Below are positions 25,544-35,000 of a stretch of 64,000 bases of DNA, in pieces. The stretch lies in contig NZ_CABHOL010000015.1 in assembly GCF_902168135.1 (NCBI RefSeq), forward strand, positions 372,001-436,000. Reading direction: 5' to 3'. Source of the DNA: an uncultured Fluviicola sp. (lineage in GTDB: Bacteria; Bacteroidota; Bacteroidia; Flavobacteriales_D; Crocinitomicaceae). Position 1 is the stretch's first letter. Each line of letters starts with the position of its first letter. The position numbers were made by a program, and so were the translations under genes. Below the pieces are notes generated by a model, which was given only the letters and a program-made list of their open reading frames with translations, ran no database searches and was not told the DNA's origin.

Positions 25544-26470
25544 ATGCAGTTAGTTTATACCTTTTTAGTTTTTGTATTTCTTTCCCTCCATTCAACAGGG
25601 CAGGGAATTACAATTTTGATTGATCCGGGGCATGGAGGTTCGGATCCGGGACATGAAGCTGCGGACAAGAATTTACTTCCCGAAAAAGATCTTACTTTAA
25701 AGATTGCACTGAAATTCGGGACTTACCTTTCGGAGCGCCTTGAAAATGTAACGGTTCTTTATACGCGAACAGATGATCGGTATCCCACCTTAGATGAAAG
25801 GGTAAATATGGCCAATTCAAAAAAGGTAGACTATTTCATTTCGGTGCATATCAACGGTAGTCCGAATACGAGTATCAAAGGCACGGAGTCGCATGTGCAT
25901 TCCATGAGTTCCAAAAAATCAGTAAAACTGGCAAGAGCTTTTGAAAACGAATTTAAAACGAGAGCAGGCCGTAAGTCAAGAGGTGTGAAGGATTCAGATG
26001 ATCGGGAGCATTCCCTTCAGGTGCTGAAATTTACAGAAATGACGAGCGTGCTGGTGGAATGTGGTTTTATGACCAATGCTTCGGAAGCGAATTACCTGAA
26101 TACTTCGTACGGGCAGGATGTGATTGCTTCTGCTTTGTTCCGTGCGATGCGCAGTCATTTGCAGGAAACACATAAAGACATTTCGTTCACCAAAAAAACC
26201 GCATCTCCATCGGATAACTCCAAACCGGATGCTTCTTCGGATAAAACCTACAGCGTGCAGATTATGAGTTCGAAAGAATGGCTGGACACTGAAAAAGGGA
26301 GTTTTAAAAACCTGAAACACGCTGTAAGCCGTTCACAGGTAGCACAATCCGGTTACCGCTACAAATATTTTTCCGGAAGTTTTTCTTCCAAATCAGAAGC
26401 GGACGACTATTGTAATGAGGTGAAAAAGAAGGGTTTCCCCGATTCAATTGTGGTAGAAAGAAAGAATTAG
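25544..26470 (+). CDS. N-acetylmuramoyl-L-alanine amidase (Amidase_3) with C-terminal SPOR-like domain
   Basis: This enzyme cuts the bond between the glycan strand and peptide stem of murein in the periplasm. The 308-residue protein has a signal peptide (1-20), then an Amidase_3 domain with zinc ligands H30 ('DPGHGGSDPG'), E47 and H102 ('SVHINGS') and catalytic E172 ('VECGFMTN'). A linker rich in S, K, D and P precedes a C-terminal domain (about 230-308, 'YSVQIMSSKEW...GSFSSKSEADDY') that fits a SPOR domain, which binds peptide-stripped murein at division sites. This points to a daughter-cell separation role (inference). Confidence 0.92.
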   Translation: MQLVYTFLVFVFLSLHSTGQGITILIDPGHGGSDPGHEAADKNLLPEKDLTLKIALKFGTYLSERLENVTVLYTRTDDRYPTLDERVNMANSKKVDYFISVHINGSPNTSIKGTESHVHSMSSKKSVKLARAFENEFKTRAGRKSRGVKDSDDREHSLQVLKFTEMTSVLVECGFMTNASEANYLNTSYGQDVIASALFRAMRSHLQETHKDISFTKKTASPSDNSKPDASSDKTYSVQIMSSKEWLDTEKGSFKNLKHAVSRSQVAQSGYRYKYFSGSFSSKSEADDYCNEVKKKGFPDSIVVERKN

Positions 26471-26482
26471 CCTGAAATGTAT

Positions 26483-26490
26483 TACTTTTG
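26483..26490 (+). promoter_or_regulatory. Bacteroidota -7 box for ssb
   Basis: TACTTTTG, 45 nt before the ATG at 26535. Confidence 0.5.
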
Positions 26491-26534
26491 TGAGGAGACA
26501 CACTTCAATACATTAATTTACCAGCATATAGATT

Positions 26535-26987
26535 ATGGCAACTGTTTTTGAAACACGCTTAATTGGAAATATTGGAAAGGACGCCGTTGTGAAACAAATG
26601 GAGCGGGGAGTCATTGCAGTAAATTTTCCGGTTGCGCACAATAAGAATTGGCGCGATAAGCGTACGGGAGAAGCAAGGACCAAAACAACTTGGGTAAATT
26701 GCACGATTTGGAAAAAAGAAGGCGCGAATATGCGTATCCTGGATTTCCTGAAAAAAGGAGCTTTGGTTGAATTGGTCGGAACACCGTTCGCGAAATCCTT
26801 TACACAGGAAGATGGTTCTTCCAGGTCTGAGATCCGTTTGAATGTTTCCAGGACAAACATCTTAAGACCTGCAAAATGTGAGGATGATCTTCCATTCGAC
26901 ATGATTGATGATAACGAATCACCATGTGAAGAAGAGGGTTGCGATGCAGGTTTGGACGATTTTACACTGAGTGAAGACGATTTTTAG
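26535..26987 (+). CDS. ssb: Single-stranded DNA-binding protein
   Basis: This 150-residue protein has an OB-fold (about 1-108) with the family start 'FETRLIGNIGKDAVVKQMERG', 'VNFPVAHNKNWRDKRTGE' and 'TTWVNCTIWKKEGANM', followed by an acidic tail ending SEDDF, the equivalent of the protein-interaction tip of bacterial SSB. It coats single-stranded DNA during replication and repair. The linker is short, so total length is at the low end for the family. It may be a second, non-essential SSB; only one copy is visible here. Confidence 0.93.
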   Translation: MATVFETRLIGNIGKDAVVKQMERGVIAVNFPVAHNKNWRDKRTGEARTKTTWVNCTIWKKEGANMRILDFLKKGALVELVGTPFAKSFTQEDGSSRSEIRLNVSRTNILRPAKCEDDLPFDMIDDNESPCEEEGCDAGLDDFTLSEDDF

Positions 26988-27073
26988 CATTGAAAGTCAG
27001 GCTAGTACTGGATTTAATTAAAAATAATTTCATTTTTTTTTAATCGGGCTTGTAGAAAACACAATTCTTTGTC

Positions 27074-27081
27074 TATATTTG
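27074..27081 (+). promoter_or_regulatory. Promoter of tRNA-Asn (-7 box)
   Basis: TATATTTG, 18 nt before the tRNA, with a TTG at 27050-27052 (spacing 21) as a plausible -33 element. Confidence 0.65.
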
Positions 27082-27099
27082 CAACCGCGAAAGCAAAAT

Positions 27100-27173
27100 T
27101 CCTTCTTAGCTCAGTTGGTTAGAGCATCTGACTGTTAATCAGAGGGTCGCTGGTTCGAGCCCAGCAGAGGGAG
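27100..27173 (+). tRNA. tRNA-Asn (anticodon GTT)
   Basis: All four stems can be drawn. The acceptor 27100-27106 pairs with 27166-27172 (one G-U), the anticodon stem TCTGA/TCAGA encloses the loop CTGTTAA with anticodon GTT at 27134-27136, and the T-loop is GGTTCGAGCCC-type. The CCA end is not encoded. Confidence 0.97.
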
Positions 27174-27177
27174 CAGA

Positions 27178-27213
27178 AAAAGTCATCAGAAATGGTGACT
27201 TTTTTGTTTTAAT
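27178..27213 (+). terminator. Rho-independent terminator of tRNA-Asn
   Basis: A 10-bp stem (27178-27187 with 27194-27203, one G-U) with a 6-nt loop and a T-run lies 4 nt after the tRNA. Confidence 0.85.
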
Positions 27214-27327
27214 ATGACCTACTATATTTACATTATCTATTCAATTTCCATTGATCGTTATTATGTTGGGTATTCTTCTGATCTGGGAATCGTATCTTTC
27301 CGGAAGAATATATAATCAATCTAAAAC

Positions 27328-27840
27328 ATGAAAGCACACTTTTTGATTACACGTTTTATACTTGCTTTATCACTTGCACCAATTGTTTCCTGTACTACTG
27401 ATAAACCAAAGAAGCGTGTTGAAAGCAAGCCAAAAAAACATCTTACAGAGGCAGAAAAAGCGGATTTGGAGCGCAGTTCTTTTGATCAATTACCGGATCA
27501 TAACGATTCAATTACCGGTTGCTGGACAATTGATAAAAAACGGTCTTCTTCTCAGTTATGGAACCTAAGAGAAATTAATGGATTCTTCTTTTTTGAAGAA
27601 CATAAAAGATTTTCCATTTATGATAGTTCACAGTATACTTCATCTGAATCCAGAATTGGGTTTTATAGATTTTACAAGAATGAATTGACTTTTGAGATTA
27701 CTGAAACGGAACGCCCGTTTCAGGATGTATGGAGAATAAAATTTCAGCAGGGAATGATAATAGCTGAAAACAAATTGAATCCGAACCAGATTCTTTATTT
27801 GAAAAAGGTCAATAAGAAAAGTGATTTAAGCTATAAATAG
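27328..27840 (+). CDS. Small lipoprotein of unknown function
   Basis: This 170-residue protein has a lipoprotein signal peptide with lipobox cysteine C22 (API VSC). A lysine-rich linker follows (KPKKRVESKPKKH), then a compact beta-rich region with 'GCWTIDKKRSSSQLW' and 'FYRFYKNELTFEI', recalling lipocalin-like small envelope proteins, though not close enough to name. No neighbour suggests a job. It ends against the GGGGCG-type palindrome shared with a convergent gene. Confidence 0.75.
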   Translation: MKAHFLITRFILALSLAPIVSCTTDKPKKRVESKPKKHLTEAEKADLERSSFDQLPDHNDSITGCWTIDKKRSSSQLWNLREINGFFFFEEHKRFSIYDSSQYTSSESRIGFYRFYKNELTFEITETERPFQDVWRIKFQQGMIIAENKLNPNQILYLKKVNKKSDLSYK

Positions 27841-27851
27841 CTTGTTTCATA

Positions 27852-27875
27852 TAGGGACGAAATTTTCCGCCCCTA
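27852..27875. terminator. GGGGCG palindrome between convergent genes
   Basis: TAGGGACG (27852-27859) and CGCCCCTA (27868-27875) pair with one mismatch around an AAATTTTC centre. It is the third copy of the element and the most diverged. Confidence 0.6.
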
Positions 27876-27893
27876 CTTTTCAACCTTTTACCG

Positions 27894-28349
27894 CTACTCC
27901 GGAGCCTGCATCCCGACAATCAAATCCTGGTGAATGGTAAATGAATAGGTTCCTGTGCGGTTCCACATCGTAACCCAATTGGAACTTGGACCGCCGTTAC
28001 ATGCCCCGAATCTTACGTCGTATGACCCGATATTCAGGTTCATGTTGGTAAACGTAGTGGTATTGTAAGTCGCAGTCGCGCTGGTTACGGCAATTTCATA
28101 ACCCGGCGCCGGACTTACCGGAAATGCCTGCGAATAGAAAGCGGTATTACCCGGGGCAATCGTGTAGCAAACCCATTCCGAGCTTGAAATAACTTGCGTG
28201 GAACTATTGCGTAAAGAAATTTGGAGACAGACTGTATAGCTGCAGCTGCTTCCAGTGTTCGTTACCGACCAGGTAGGTGTTCCTTTTTGACTAATTCCCT
28301 GAAATAGAAGCATCAGGAATACGCATGAAAGTAAAAATTGTTTTTTCAT
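27894..28349 (-). CDS. Small secreted protein of unknown function
   Basis: This 151-residue protein has a signal peptide (1-20, ending GISQ) and a mature part rich in S, T, N and aromatic residues with few charges, giving a beta-sandwich look ('WSVTNTGSSCSYTVCLQISLRN', in two strands). Four cysteines could pair outside the cytoplasm. There is no T9SS sorting domain at the C-terminus. I recognise no family. Confidence 0.7.
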   Translation of the reverse strand: MKKQFLLSCVFLMLLFQGISQKGTPTWSVTNTGSSCSYTVCLQISLRNSSTQVISSSEWVCYTIAPGNTAFYSQAFPVSPAPGYEIAVTSATATYNTTTFTNMNLNIGSYDVRFGACNGGPSSNWVTMWNRTGTYSFTIHQDLIVGMQAPE

Positions 28350-28681
28350 AAGAGTGAATAAATGAATAGCGCCTTACTCTGTTTTTACGATTTTCAGGAT
28401 CCTCGTTTTGACGAATGTATGAATAAATTGATCCCTTCCAAACTTTAATTTGACCCGATAAAAGCCCTTTTTTAAGGATCATCGTTGTCTTAAAATGTTA
28501 AAAATTAATGACAATGATCGATGGGTTTTTTAAATGGACTTTTTAAGCACTATAGTTATAACAGGTTATTCAATGCGTATTTTTTTAGTTGAAACGAATT
28601 CTTAAAGTCGGCAGATTTATTTTTAACTTTTTTAATTGGTTGGAATTTGTAGATTTGCTAAGATTTGTTAAATCACCTTAA
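28350..28681. other. Intergenic region, 332 bp, divergent promoters
   Basis: This AT-rich gap separates the divergent secreted-protein gene and the Rhs-cluster operon. It holds the operon's -7 box at 28650-28657. No gene, tRNA or strong repeat is seen. Confidence 0.6.
28650..28657 (+). promoter_or_regulatory. Promoter (-7 box) of the Rhs toxin operon
   Basis: TAGATTTG, 24 nt before the TTG start at 28682, is the only good TAnnTTTG match ahead of the gene run extending to 52323. T-rich sequence lies about 20 nt upstream. Confidence 0.55.
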
Positions 28682-30718
28682 TTGAAATTAACAACCAGCA
28701 TATTATTCATTGTAATCACTTTCCAATTGTTTGCACAAGAAACTGACTCACTAAAGCCGCCCGTTTTTTCCCTTGGAAGAACAGATATTGATCTGGGTGT
28801 GAATGCAGGAGTTCAATCAAATTTCTTGGATAAAAGGGGAAGGATGAACCACTTTATGGAGGTTTCTACATCATTCATGTTCAAAGGTATTCCGCTTACC
28901 TTCCAGGGAAGACTTTCGGATGAGAAATATATTTCGGGTAAACCTACTTATTTCCGTTTAAGTTACGATGCTGCAGCTAAATACCGCATGCGCAAAGCTG
29001 AGCTCGAAGGGGAAATAGGTGATTTGAATACCGGGATAGGTGAGATTAACCAGGAAATTTACAAAATGGAAGGAAAGATCAGTTACCTGGCTTTCCTTTT
29101 GGAGCAGTATAAGCTGCTGAAAGATCAAAAGAAATTAAAATACCCGAATGGCGGATTCGAGAACCCGGAGTTGCCTGATGTGAATATTCCTGATGTCAAC
29201 GGAAAAGTTCCCGATTTAAAAATTCCTCAAGGGAATGGGATTGATTTTGATAGACTTAACCTGGATTCGGTTAACTTAAAAATGGCCGATTATCAGGGTA
29301 ATATTGACAAGTGGACCGCTAAAATGGATAGCCTTCAAAGTCTAAAGGACCTGAAGTTAAAAGATTTGAATGCCTTGAACATGAAAAGACCGAATGGCTT
29401 TTTGGATGGAATCAAGCGTTTCGACCTCGGACTCACATCACTTTCAGGAGGAAAAATGTCCAACAGCAGTGTTCCTGTTCAGGGAGTGCGTGTGAAAGGG
29501 ACATACCGAAAATATTTTTACGATATCGCTGCCGGACTCACGGTTCCAAACAGGTTGTTTTCCAATTCGGTAGTTGACCAATACCTCAATAATTCTCAGA
29601 ACATATTCAACATGAACCAATTCTTTACGGTGAATACTGCACGCTTTGTAAGCTCAGCTATAATTGGGTATGGAGATGAGGAGCGCAATTCAGTGTCGGT
29701 GGAGAATTATTATAACGGCAGAGACCTGAAAAGCATTTTGAAAGGCATAAAACATGTTACGAATAACACTACGAATGTCAGCTTTACACTTTCCCCGTTA
29801 AAATCCGGAAGGTTGTTTGTTTCGGGAAGTATCGGTCAAACTATTCCGATCGGAGACTCTGTTTCCCGCAGTTATTCCAGCCGTCTGGCCGCAACGACTA
29901 AAGTGAAATACCGTTTCAGACGCGGAAATACACAAGTTTACGGTCAGGTTAAACGTATCGGAGCCAATTACGACGGATTTTCACAGGGAATGTATAATTC
30001 CGGTTTTCTTCACCATGAATACGGGTTCCAAACCAAACTGTTTAAGCATCTCACCATAACAGGAAAATATACCGGAGATCGTTTCGATGCAAATTCAAAT
30101 GGGAAAGGACTAATCACGAACGGGATTCATGTTGACGTGCAGGAAACGTATTTTAAGAACCTGGTGTTGTTTGCGGGATATTCCCTCATCAATGCTCGTG
30201 GAAATGATTCGATCACTTATGGAAACAATTCCCTGTACCGTGGCGGTTTTGTCTACCAGACAAAATTCAAGAGAAGCAAATTAACGCTTTCCGGAAACAG
30301 TACTTTTTCACAGGTGAACGGCCTGGACTCCTCCATTCAAATGACGAATGTGATTTTGAAGGCTGAAATGGCACACAAATACCTGTTCTATGGGGTAACT
30401 GCCAATTACCAGGATTTCCAGGGAATGGCATTGATCTACGGATCGAACCTGATTATTTCCCCGGAACTTGGAGCGCATTACAAAGGGATCAAATTTTCAT
30501 CAGCCTTTAATTACCTGAGAAGCGAACAATTTTCCGAACAATACGGTTTTTCATTCACTTTAAATGCATCACCCAGCAAGCATTTTACCTGGTATTTGAC
30601 CGGAAGAAGATGGCTGCCCACAGATGCATTAAACTTTATAACACCCGATATTGATTATCCCATCCGACCCTGGTTTTGGGAATTCCGATTGAAATTTCAC
30701 TTAAATGTACTAAAATGA
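28682..30718 (+). CDS. Exported coiled-coil/beta-barrel protein, first gene of the Rhs cluster
   Basis: The 678-residue protein starts at a TTG (28682) giving a signal peptide that ends QLFAQ. Residues about 100-240 form a coiled coil interrupted by a proline/asparagine-rich linker ('PDVNIPDVNGKVPDLKIP'). From about 260 to the end it is a series of amphipathic strands, with the C-terminal 'WFWEFRLKFHLNVLK' suggesting an outer-membrane barrel. I do not know the family. It is translationally coupled (ATGA overlap) to the next gene and heads an operon ending in an Rhs toxin, so an outer-membrane role in assembling or presenting the Rhs protein is possible, but this is inference. Confidence 0.78.
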   Translation: MKLTTSILFIVITFQLFAQETDSLKPPVFSLGRTDIDLGVNAGVQSNFLDKRGRMNHFMEVSTSFMFKGIPLTFQGRLSDEKYISGKPTYFRLSYDAAAKYRMRKAELEGEIGDLNTGIGEINQEIYKMEGKISYLAFLLEQYKLLKDQKKLKYPNGGFENPELPDVNIPDVNGKVPDLKIPQGNGIDFDRLNLDSVNLKMADYQGNIDKWTAKMDSLQSLKDLKLKDLNALNMKRPNGFLDGIKRFDLGLTSLSGGKMSNSSVPVQGVRVKGTYRKYFYDIAAGLTVPNRLFSNSVVDQYLNNSQNIFNMNQFFTVNTARFVSSAIIGYGDEERNSVSVENYYNGRDLKSILKGIKHVTNNTTNVSFTLSPLKSGRLFVSGSIGQTIPIGDSVSRSYSSRLAATTKVKYRFRRGNTQVYGQVKRIGANYDGFSQGMYNSGFLHHEYGFQTKLFKHLTITGKYTGDRFDANSNGKGLITNGIHVDVQETYFKNLVLFAGYSLINARGNDSITYGNNSLYRGGFVYQTKFKRSKLTLSGNSTFSQVNGLDSSIQMTNVILKAEMAHKYLFYGVTANYQDFQGMALIYGSNLIISPELGAHYKGIKFSSAFNYLRSEQFSEQYGFSFTLNASPSKHFTWYLTGRRWLPTDALNFITPDIDYPIRPWFWEFRLKFHLNVLK

Positions 30719-31461
30719 GATTAAGCCACTATTTATTGATTCTAACCCTGTTCGGTGCCTACGGTTTATTTGCGCAGCAAAGCGTTTTTCCGGTTACGCT
30801 GTCCAATCCGATGGATTTTGATTCGATTATTGAGACGGAACCGAATTTTATCTGGCAGACCAACATCACGGCTGTGCAATCGGATCCCCGTTATTCGCAG
30901 CGTTATGTCTTATGCGAATTGGAAGAAAAACAGTTGAAAGGAGAGGCAATTGCAGTAAATACTCCAATTCTGGTTTTGGAAGATTACCAAAATACGATGT
31001 ATTCTTATTCATCGACAACAACTCCTTTGGAAAAAGGGCATACGTACGTCTGGCAGGTATCTATCCTGTTTAACAGCTTAATCGTTGACCAGTCCGAACC
31101 CTATCAATTCACCATTTTGAAGCCGGAAGACCCGTTACCGATTTTCTACCCGGTAGCATTTAAGAATGACGGACAGATGTTTTCTATTGTGGATGACCAA
31201 ATCGGGTTGTTAACCGATGAAACCGGGAACCTGGATCTGGAAGTAAAGCTTTCAAAAGCCGGTAAAATCGTGAAAACTGTTTATTTGAATGAATTGATAA
31301 ACGGTGAGGAAAAAACGGAACAGGTGAGCGAGTATCAGGGAGTAAAGCGCTTTTTCACGTTAAAGCTAAAGGATTTGGATCTGGAAAAAGGCGTTTACAA
31401 GGCTTCCTGGATGTTGAAGAACAAAAAACAATACACATTTAATTTTACTGTCGATAAATGA
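30715..31461 (+). CDS. Exported Ig/FN3-like protein of the Rhs cluster
   Basis: The start is the ATG at 30715, overlapping the previous stop as ATGA, rather than the frame opening at 30676; it gives a signal peptide (MRLSHYLLILTLFGAYGLFAQ) and 248 residues. The 'ETEPNFIWQTNI', 'TPLEKGHTYVWQVSILFNS' and 'QSEPYQFTIL' pattern is that of a fibronectin-III/Ig-like strand series. The C-terminal half is beta-rich and charged. Function is unknown; ATGA overlaps on both sides imply it is made together with its neighbours. Confidence 0.78.
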   Translation: MRLSHYLLILTLFGAYGLFAQQSVFPVTLSNPMDFDSIIETEPNFIWQTNITAVQSDPRYSQRYVLCELEEKQLKGEAIAVNTPILVLEDYQNTMYSYSSTTTPLEKGHTYVWQVSILFNSLIVDQSEPYQFTILKPEDPLPIFYPVAFKNDGQMFSIVDDQIGLLTDETGNLDLEVKLSKAGKIVKTVYLNELINGEEKTEQVSEYQGVKRFFTLKLKDLDLEKGVYKASWMLKNKKQYTFNFTVDK

Positions 31462-32069
31462 GATCTGCAATTATCTTCTTATCATTTTCATTCTTTTTTC
31501 AATTGAGTTTTGCTCAAAAGGTAAAAAAGCTCTCACCGGAATCATACGTCCAATGGTGTAATTCTCCTGATTTTTTATGGAAGAATAAAGACACCATGGG
31601 TGGTATCCTGTATGCTGTGCGTTTTGTTCCTAAGCAATACGATATAGCAAAGTGCGCGATCAATCATTGTGAAAAGAAAGAAATTCTAATGACAGATTTA
31701 AGAGCAGTTGGAAATTCTTACGGGTTTATTTTAGAATTGAGCTGCACGGAATATTCAAAGGATATTTTCTCTTATCCGAGTAAGACAGGGATGAATTCCA
31801 ATAACCGGAAAATGTATTTGAATAACTACATCAAGGGCGATTTGGTTGGGATCTCCTCATCTAATGACACCATCAAATGTACATCGGCTATTTATGAAGC
31901 AAGTATGCCTACACGGGTTCGGGTATTATTTGATTTGGAAAACACGACTAAACCGATCACGAAAATTGTATTTAGAGATAAAATGATAAATAATCGGTAT
32001 GTTGAATTTATCATACCTGAATTAACAAATAAGCAAATCCCGACACTGAATCTTAAGAAGTATGAATAA
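31458..32069 (+). CDS. Small secreted protein of the Rhs cluster
   Basis: This 203-residue protein has a signal peptide (1-19, ending LSFAQ) and overlaps the previous stop as ATGA. The mature part has four cysteines early on (for example 'WCNSPDF', 'KCAINHCEKK') and looks mixed alpha/beta. No family recognised. Its end overlaps the start of the next gene by 8 nt, a further sign of tight co-translation. Confidence 0.72.
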   Translation: MRSAIIFLSFSFFFQLSFAQKVKKLSPESYVQWCNSPDFLWKNKDTMGGILYAVRFVPKQYDIAKCAINHCEKKEILMTDLRAVGNSYGFILELSCTEYSKDIFSYPSKTGMNSNNRKMYLNNYIKGDLVGISSSNDTIKCTSAIYEASMPTRVRVLFDLENTTKPITKIVFRDKMINNRYVEFIIPELTNKQIPTLNLKKYE

Positions 32070-35000
32070 GAAACAAAAATCACGAGGGACCAGAAGCATT
32101 TCCTGGTTTTTACTACTCCTTTTTACGTGGTCAACTTTCCAACCCACGTTAACTTATGCGGGCGGGCCAACACAACCTGAATCAGCAGCTTTTACACCAA
32201 TTGGTGTTTCGGATATGGTTGACCCATTCAGCGGAGATTTTAGCTACAATATCCCGCTAATGGATATTGAAGGCTACCCGATCAATATTGCTTATAATTC
32301 CGGTGCATCCATGGACCAGGAAGCGTCCTGGGTTGGCTTGGGCTGGAACTTGAATGCAGGAGCAATTACGCGGAACTTACGCGGGTTACCGGATGATTTC
32401 AACGGAGATCAGGTAGAAAAAACCCTGAACACGAAACCGAATTTCAACATCAATATTGATGCGGGGTTGACGGCAGAGATAGCAGGATTTAATTTGTCCA
32501 ATGTTGGCGGCGGGGGCGGACTAAGTGTTGGTGTCGGAATGGGATTCAACAATTATACGGGCTATAGTTCATCAGTGAGTATAGGACCTTCTTTTGATTT
32601 CGGAAAATTCCTGGGGGGTAATCTCACAGCAGGTTTCTCCTTATCCGGAAGCAGTGAGAACGGGGCTTCTTTCGCTCCCAATGTGAGTTTGAGCTACAAA
32701 GAAAATAAAAGTCTTCAGCAGGATATTAAAAGAACGGGGACAATTGGTACGGCATTTAATTCCAGAGCAGGTCTGCAGCAGTTAACCTATGGGTTTAGTG
32801 CAACGAAGATCAATTATAATGCTGTAAAGTTTACTTTAATGGGCCACAATTTTGCTTTTCGACTAGGTGAAAAGAGCAGCTCTTCAGCAAGTGCAGGCGG
32901 AGCCTTTAATTTTGGATTGGCTTCTTACATGCCAACTCCTTTGCATAGCAAATTCGGAGCATCTGCTAGCTTTAAAATGAATGTTTCCGGGTCATTATTT
33001 GCGTTTGACGGTCAGGGAAACATTGGTGTTTCGATGTCAACTTCCTGGATTCCGGATGCGAATAAAACCATGCAGGTTCCATCATACGGGTATATGTTTT
33101 CTGAGAATGGCCAGCGCTCAATAAGCAACCAGTTAGACTTTAACCGCGATAATGATCAGCCGTTTTCAAAATACAGTGTTAATTTACCTTCTGCATTTCA
33201 GACTTATGATGTATTCAGTGTTCAGGCGCAAGGTACAGGTGGAAGTTTCAGAGCAAGCAGAAATGATGTAGGTTATGTCTTTGATCCTTTAAGTTCAACC
33301 ACGGATGTTGGAGCTGATGTTGGTCTGGAATTAGGATTTGGAAACCTGACAGATATCGGGGTAGATATTGAGATTCCGATTACGTTCAACAATAACGGTC
33401 CGTGGACCGATAATAATGCGGTGACTCAGGGTCTTGCATTTAAAGGGTCTGGTCTCGGAAAAATTGTACCGAGTTTCGGAATGATTGAAGCCAGTGAAAG
33501 TTCTGTTTTGAAAGATGACCTGATGACCAGTCAGTTTAATGGAACGGAACCGGAACGATTTTCATTAACTGGTGGTGCCTGGTTCCCGAGATTGAATAAT
33601 ACGTTGATCCAGTCGAGCGGAACAAAGAATATCACAAGAAACCAAAAGAATGTAAGGGATTACTCCAACAACCACATGTATTTCCTGAGCAGAGCCGAAG
33701 TGCAGGCAGGTATGGGTGTTATTCCTTATGATGCGGCAGCATTGTATTCCGGAGCAAAAGCTCATCATATTGGGGAGATTACACAGCTGGGGACAGACGG
33801 CCGGCGTTATGTATTTGCACTTCCTGCCTATAACCACTTCCAGGAGGATGTGACTTTCGCTACTGGAAACGGGTTGTATTCCAATGACGGGATCAATTAT
33901 TCCAATGATCAAAGCGGTTTGCTAAATGGCGTTACTGCTACCGATGCTTCTACAAGTAATTCGCGCGGGATTGATCACTATTACAGTGCTACGAAAACTC
34001 CGGCATATGCTCATTCATATATGTTATCTGCGGTTCTAAGTGACGATTATGTAGACTCGGACCAAACTCCCGGCCCTTCCCCGGATGACTTGGGTTCTTA
34101 TGTAAAATTCTCTTATAAGTCAGTTAAGAATTTTGAGTGGAGAAACCCGATCCAGGCTGATGCTGCATACTACAATGAGGGGATGCGCTCCGATCAAACG
34201 GATGATAAGGCGAGTTTTGTTTACGGGAAAAAAGACTTGCATTATACCGAGAAAATCGAAACGAAAAATTATGTAGCAATTTTCAGTTTTGAGGCTCGTA
34301 AGGATGGAAGAAGTGCAAATGGTCGCAGCGGAGGAATTAACCCGGCGGATGCTCAGAGTATGGTTTTATTGAAAAGCATTACGCTTTACTCGAAGCCGGA
34401 TTACAATGCAAACATTGCTGACTTAACGCAAGCTACCCCGATCCAGCAAGTTGTATTTGATTACAATTACAGCTTATGCAGACACTACCCGGGAAATAAT
34501 GAGAATACATCATCCGACCTTACAAAAGGAGGAAAGCTGACTTTGATAGGGATTTATTTCACTTATCAGAATTCTAAAAAGATGAAGTACCGCAATTATA
34601 AATTCTCTTATGGATCTGCGGGTACAAGAAGTAATCCTGATTACCATATCAAAGGTGCGGATCGTTGGGGAACTTATAAAGAACCGGTAAGTGCAAGTTT
34701 ATCTGAAAATTTAATCACAACACCATTAAATAATTCTGATTTTCCATACGCAGAACAGGATCCTGTTAAGGCAAATGAAAGTGCCAATGCATGGAATCTG
34801 GTGAAAATTGAGCTGCCTTCCGGAGGAGAAATCAATGTAACTTATGAATCGGACGATTATGGGTATGTGCAGCACAAGAAGGCCGCACAAATGTTCCAGA
34901 TTGTTGGAATTTATTACGCTGATAACAGTCATACCAGTGTTATGACCGGAACCAATGCACAATTTGCTTCTTTGGTTTCCGGTAGTGATAAGAACGGAGG

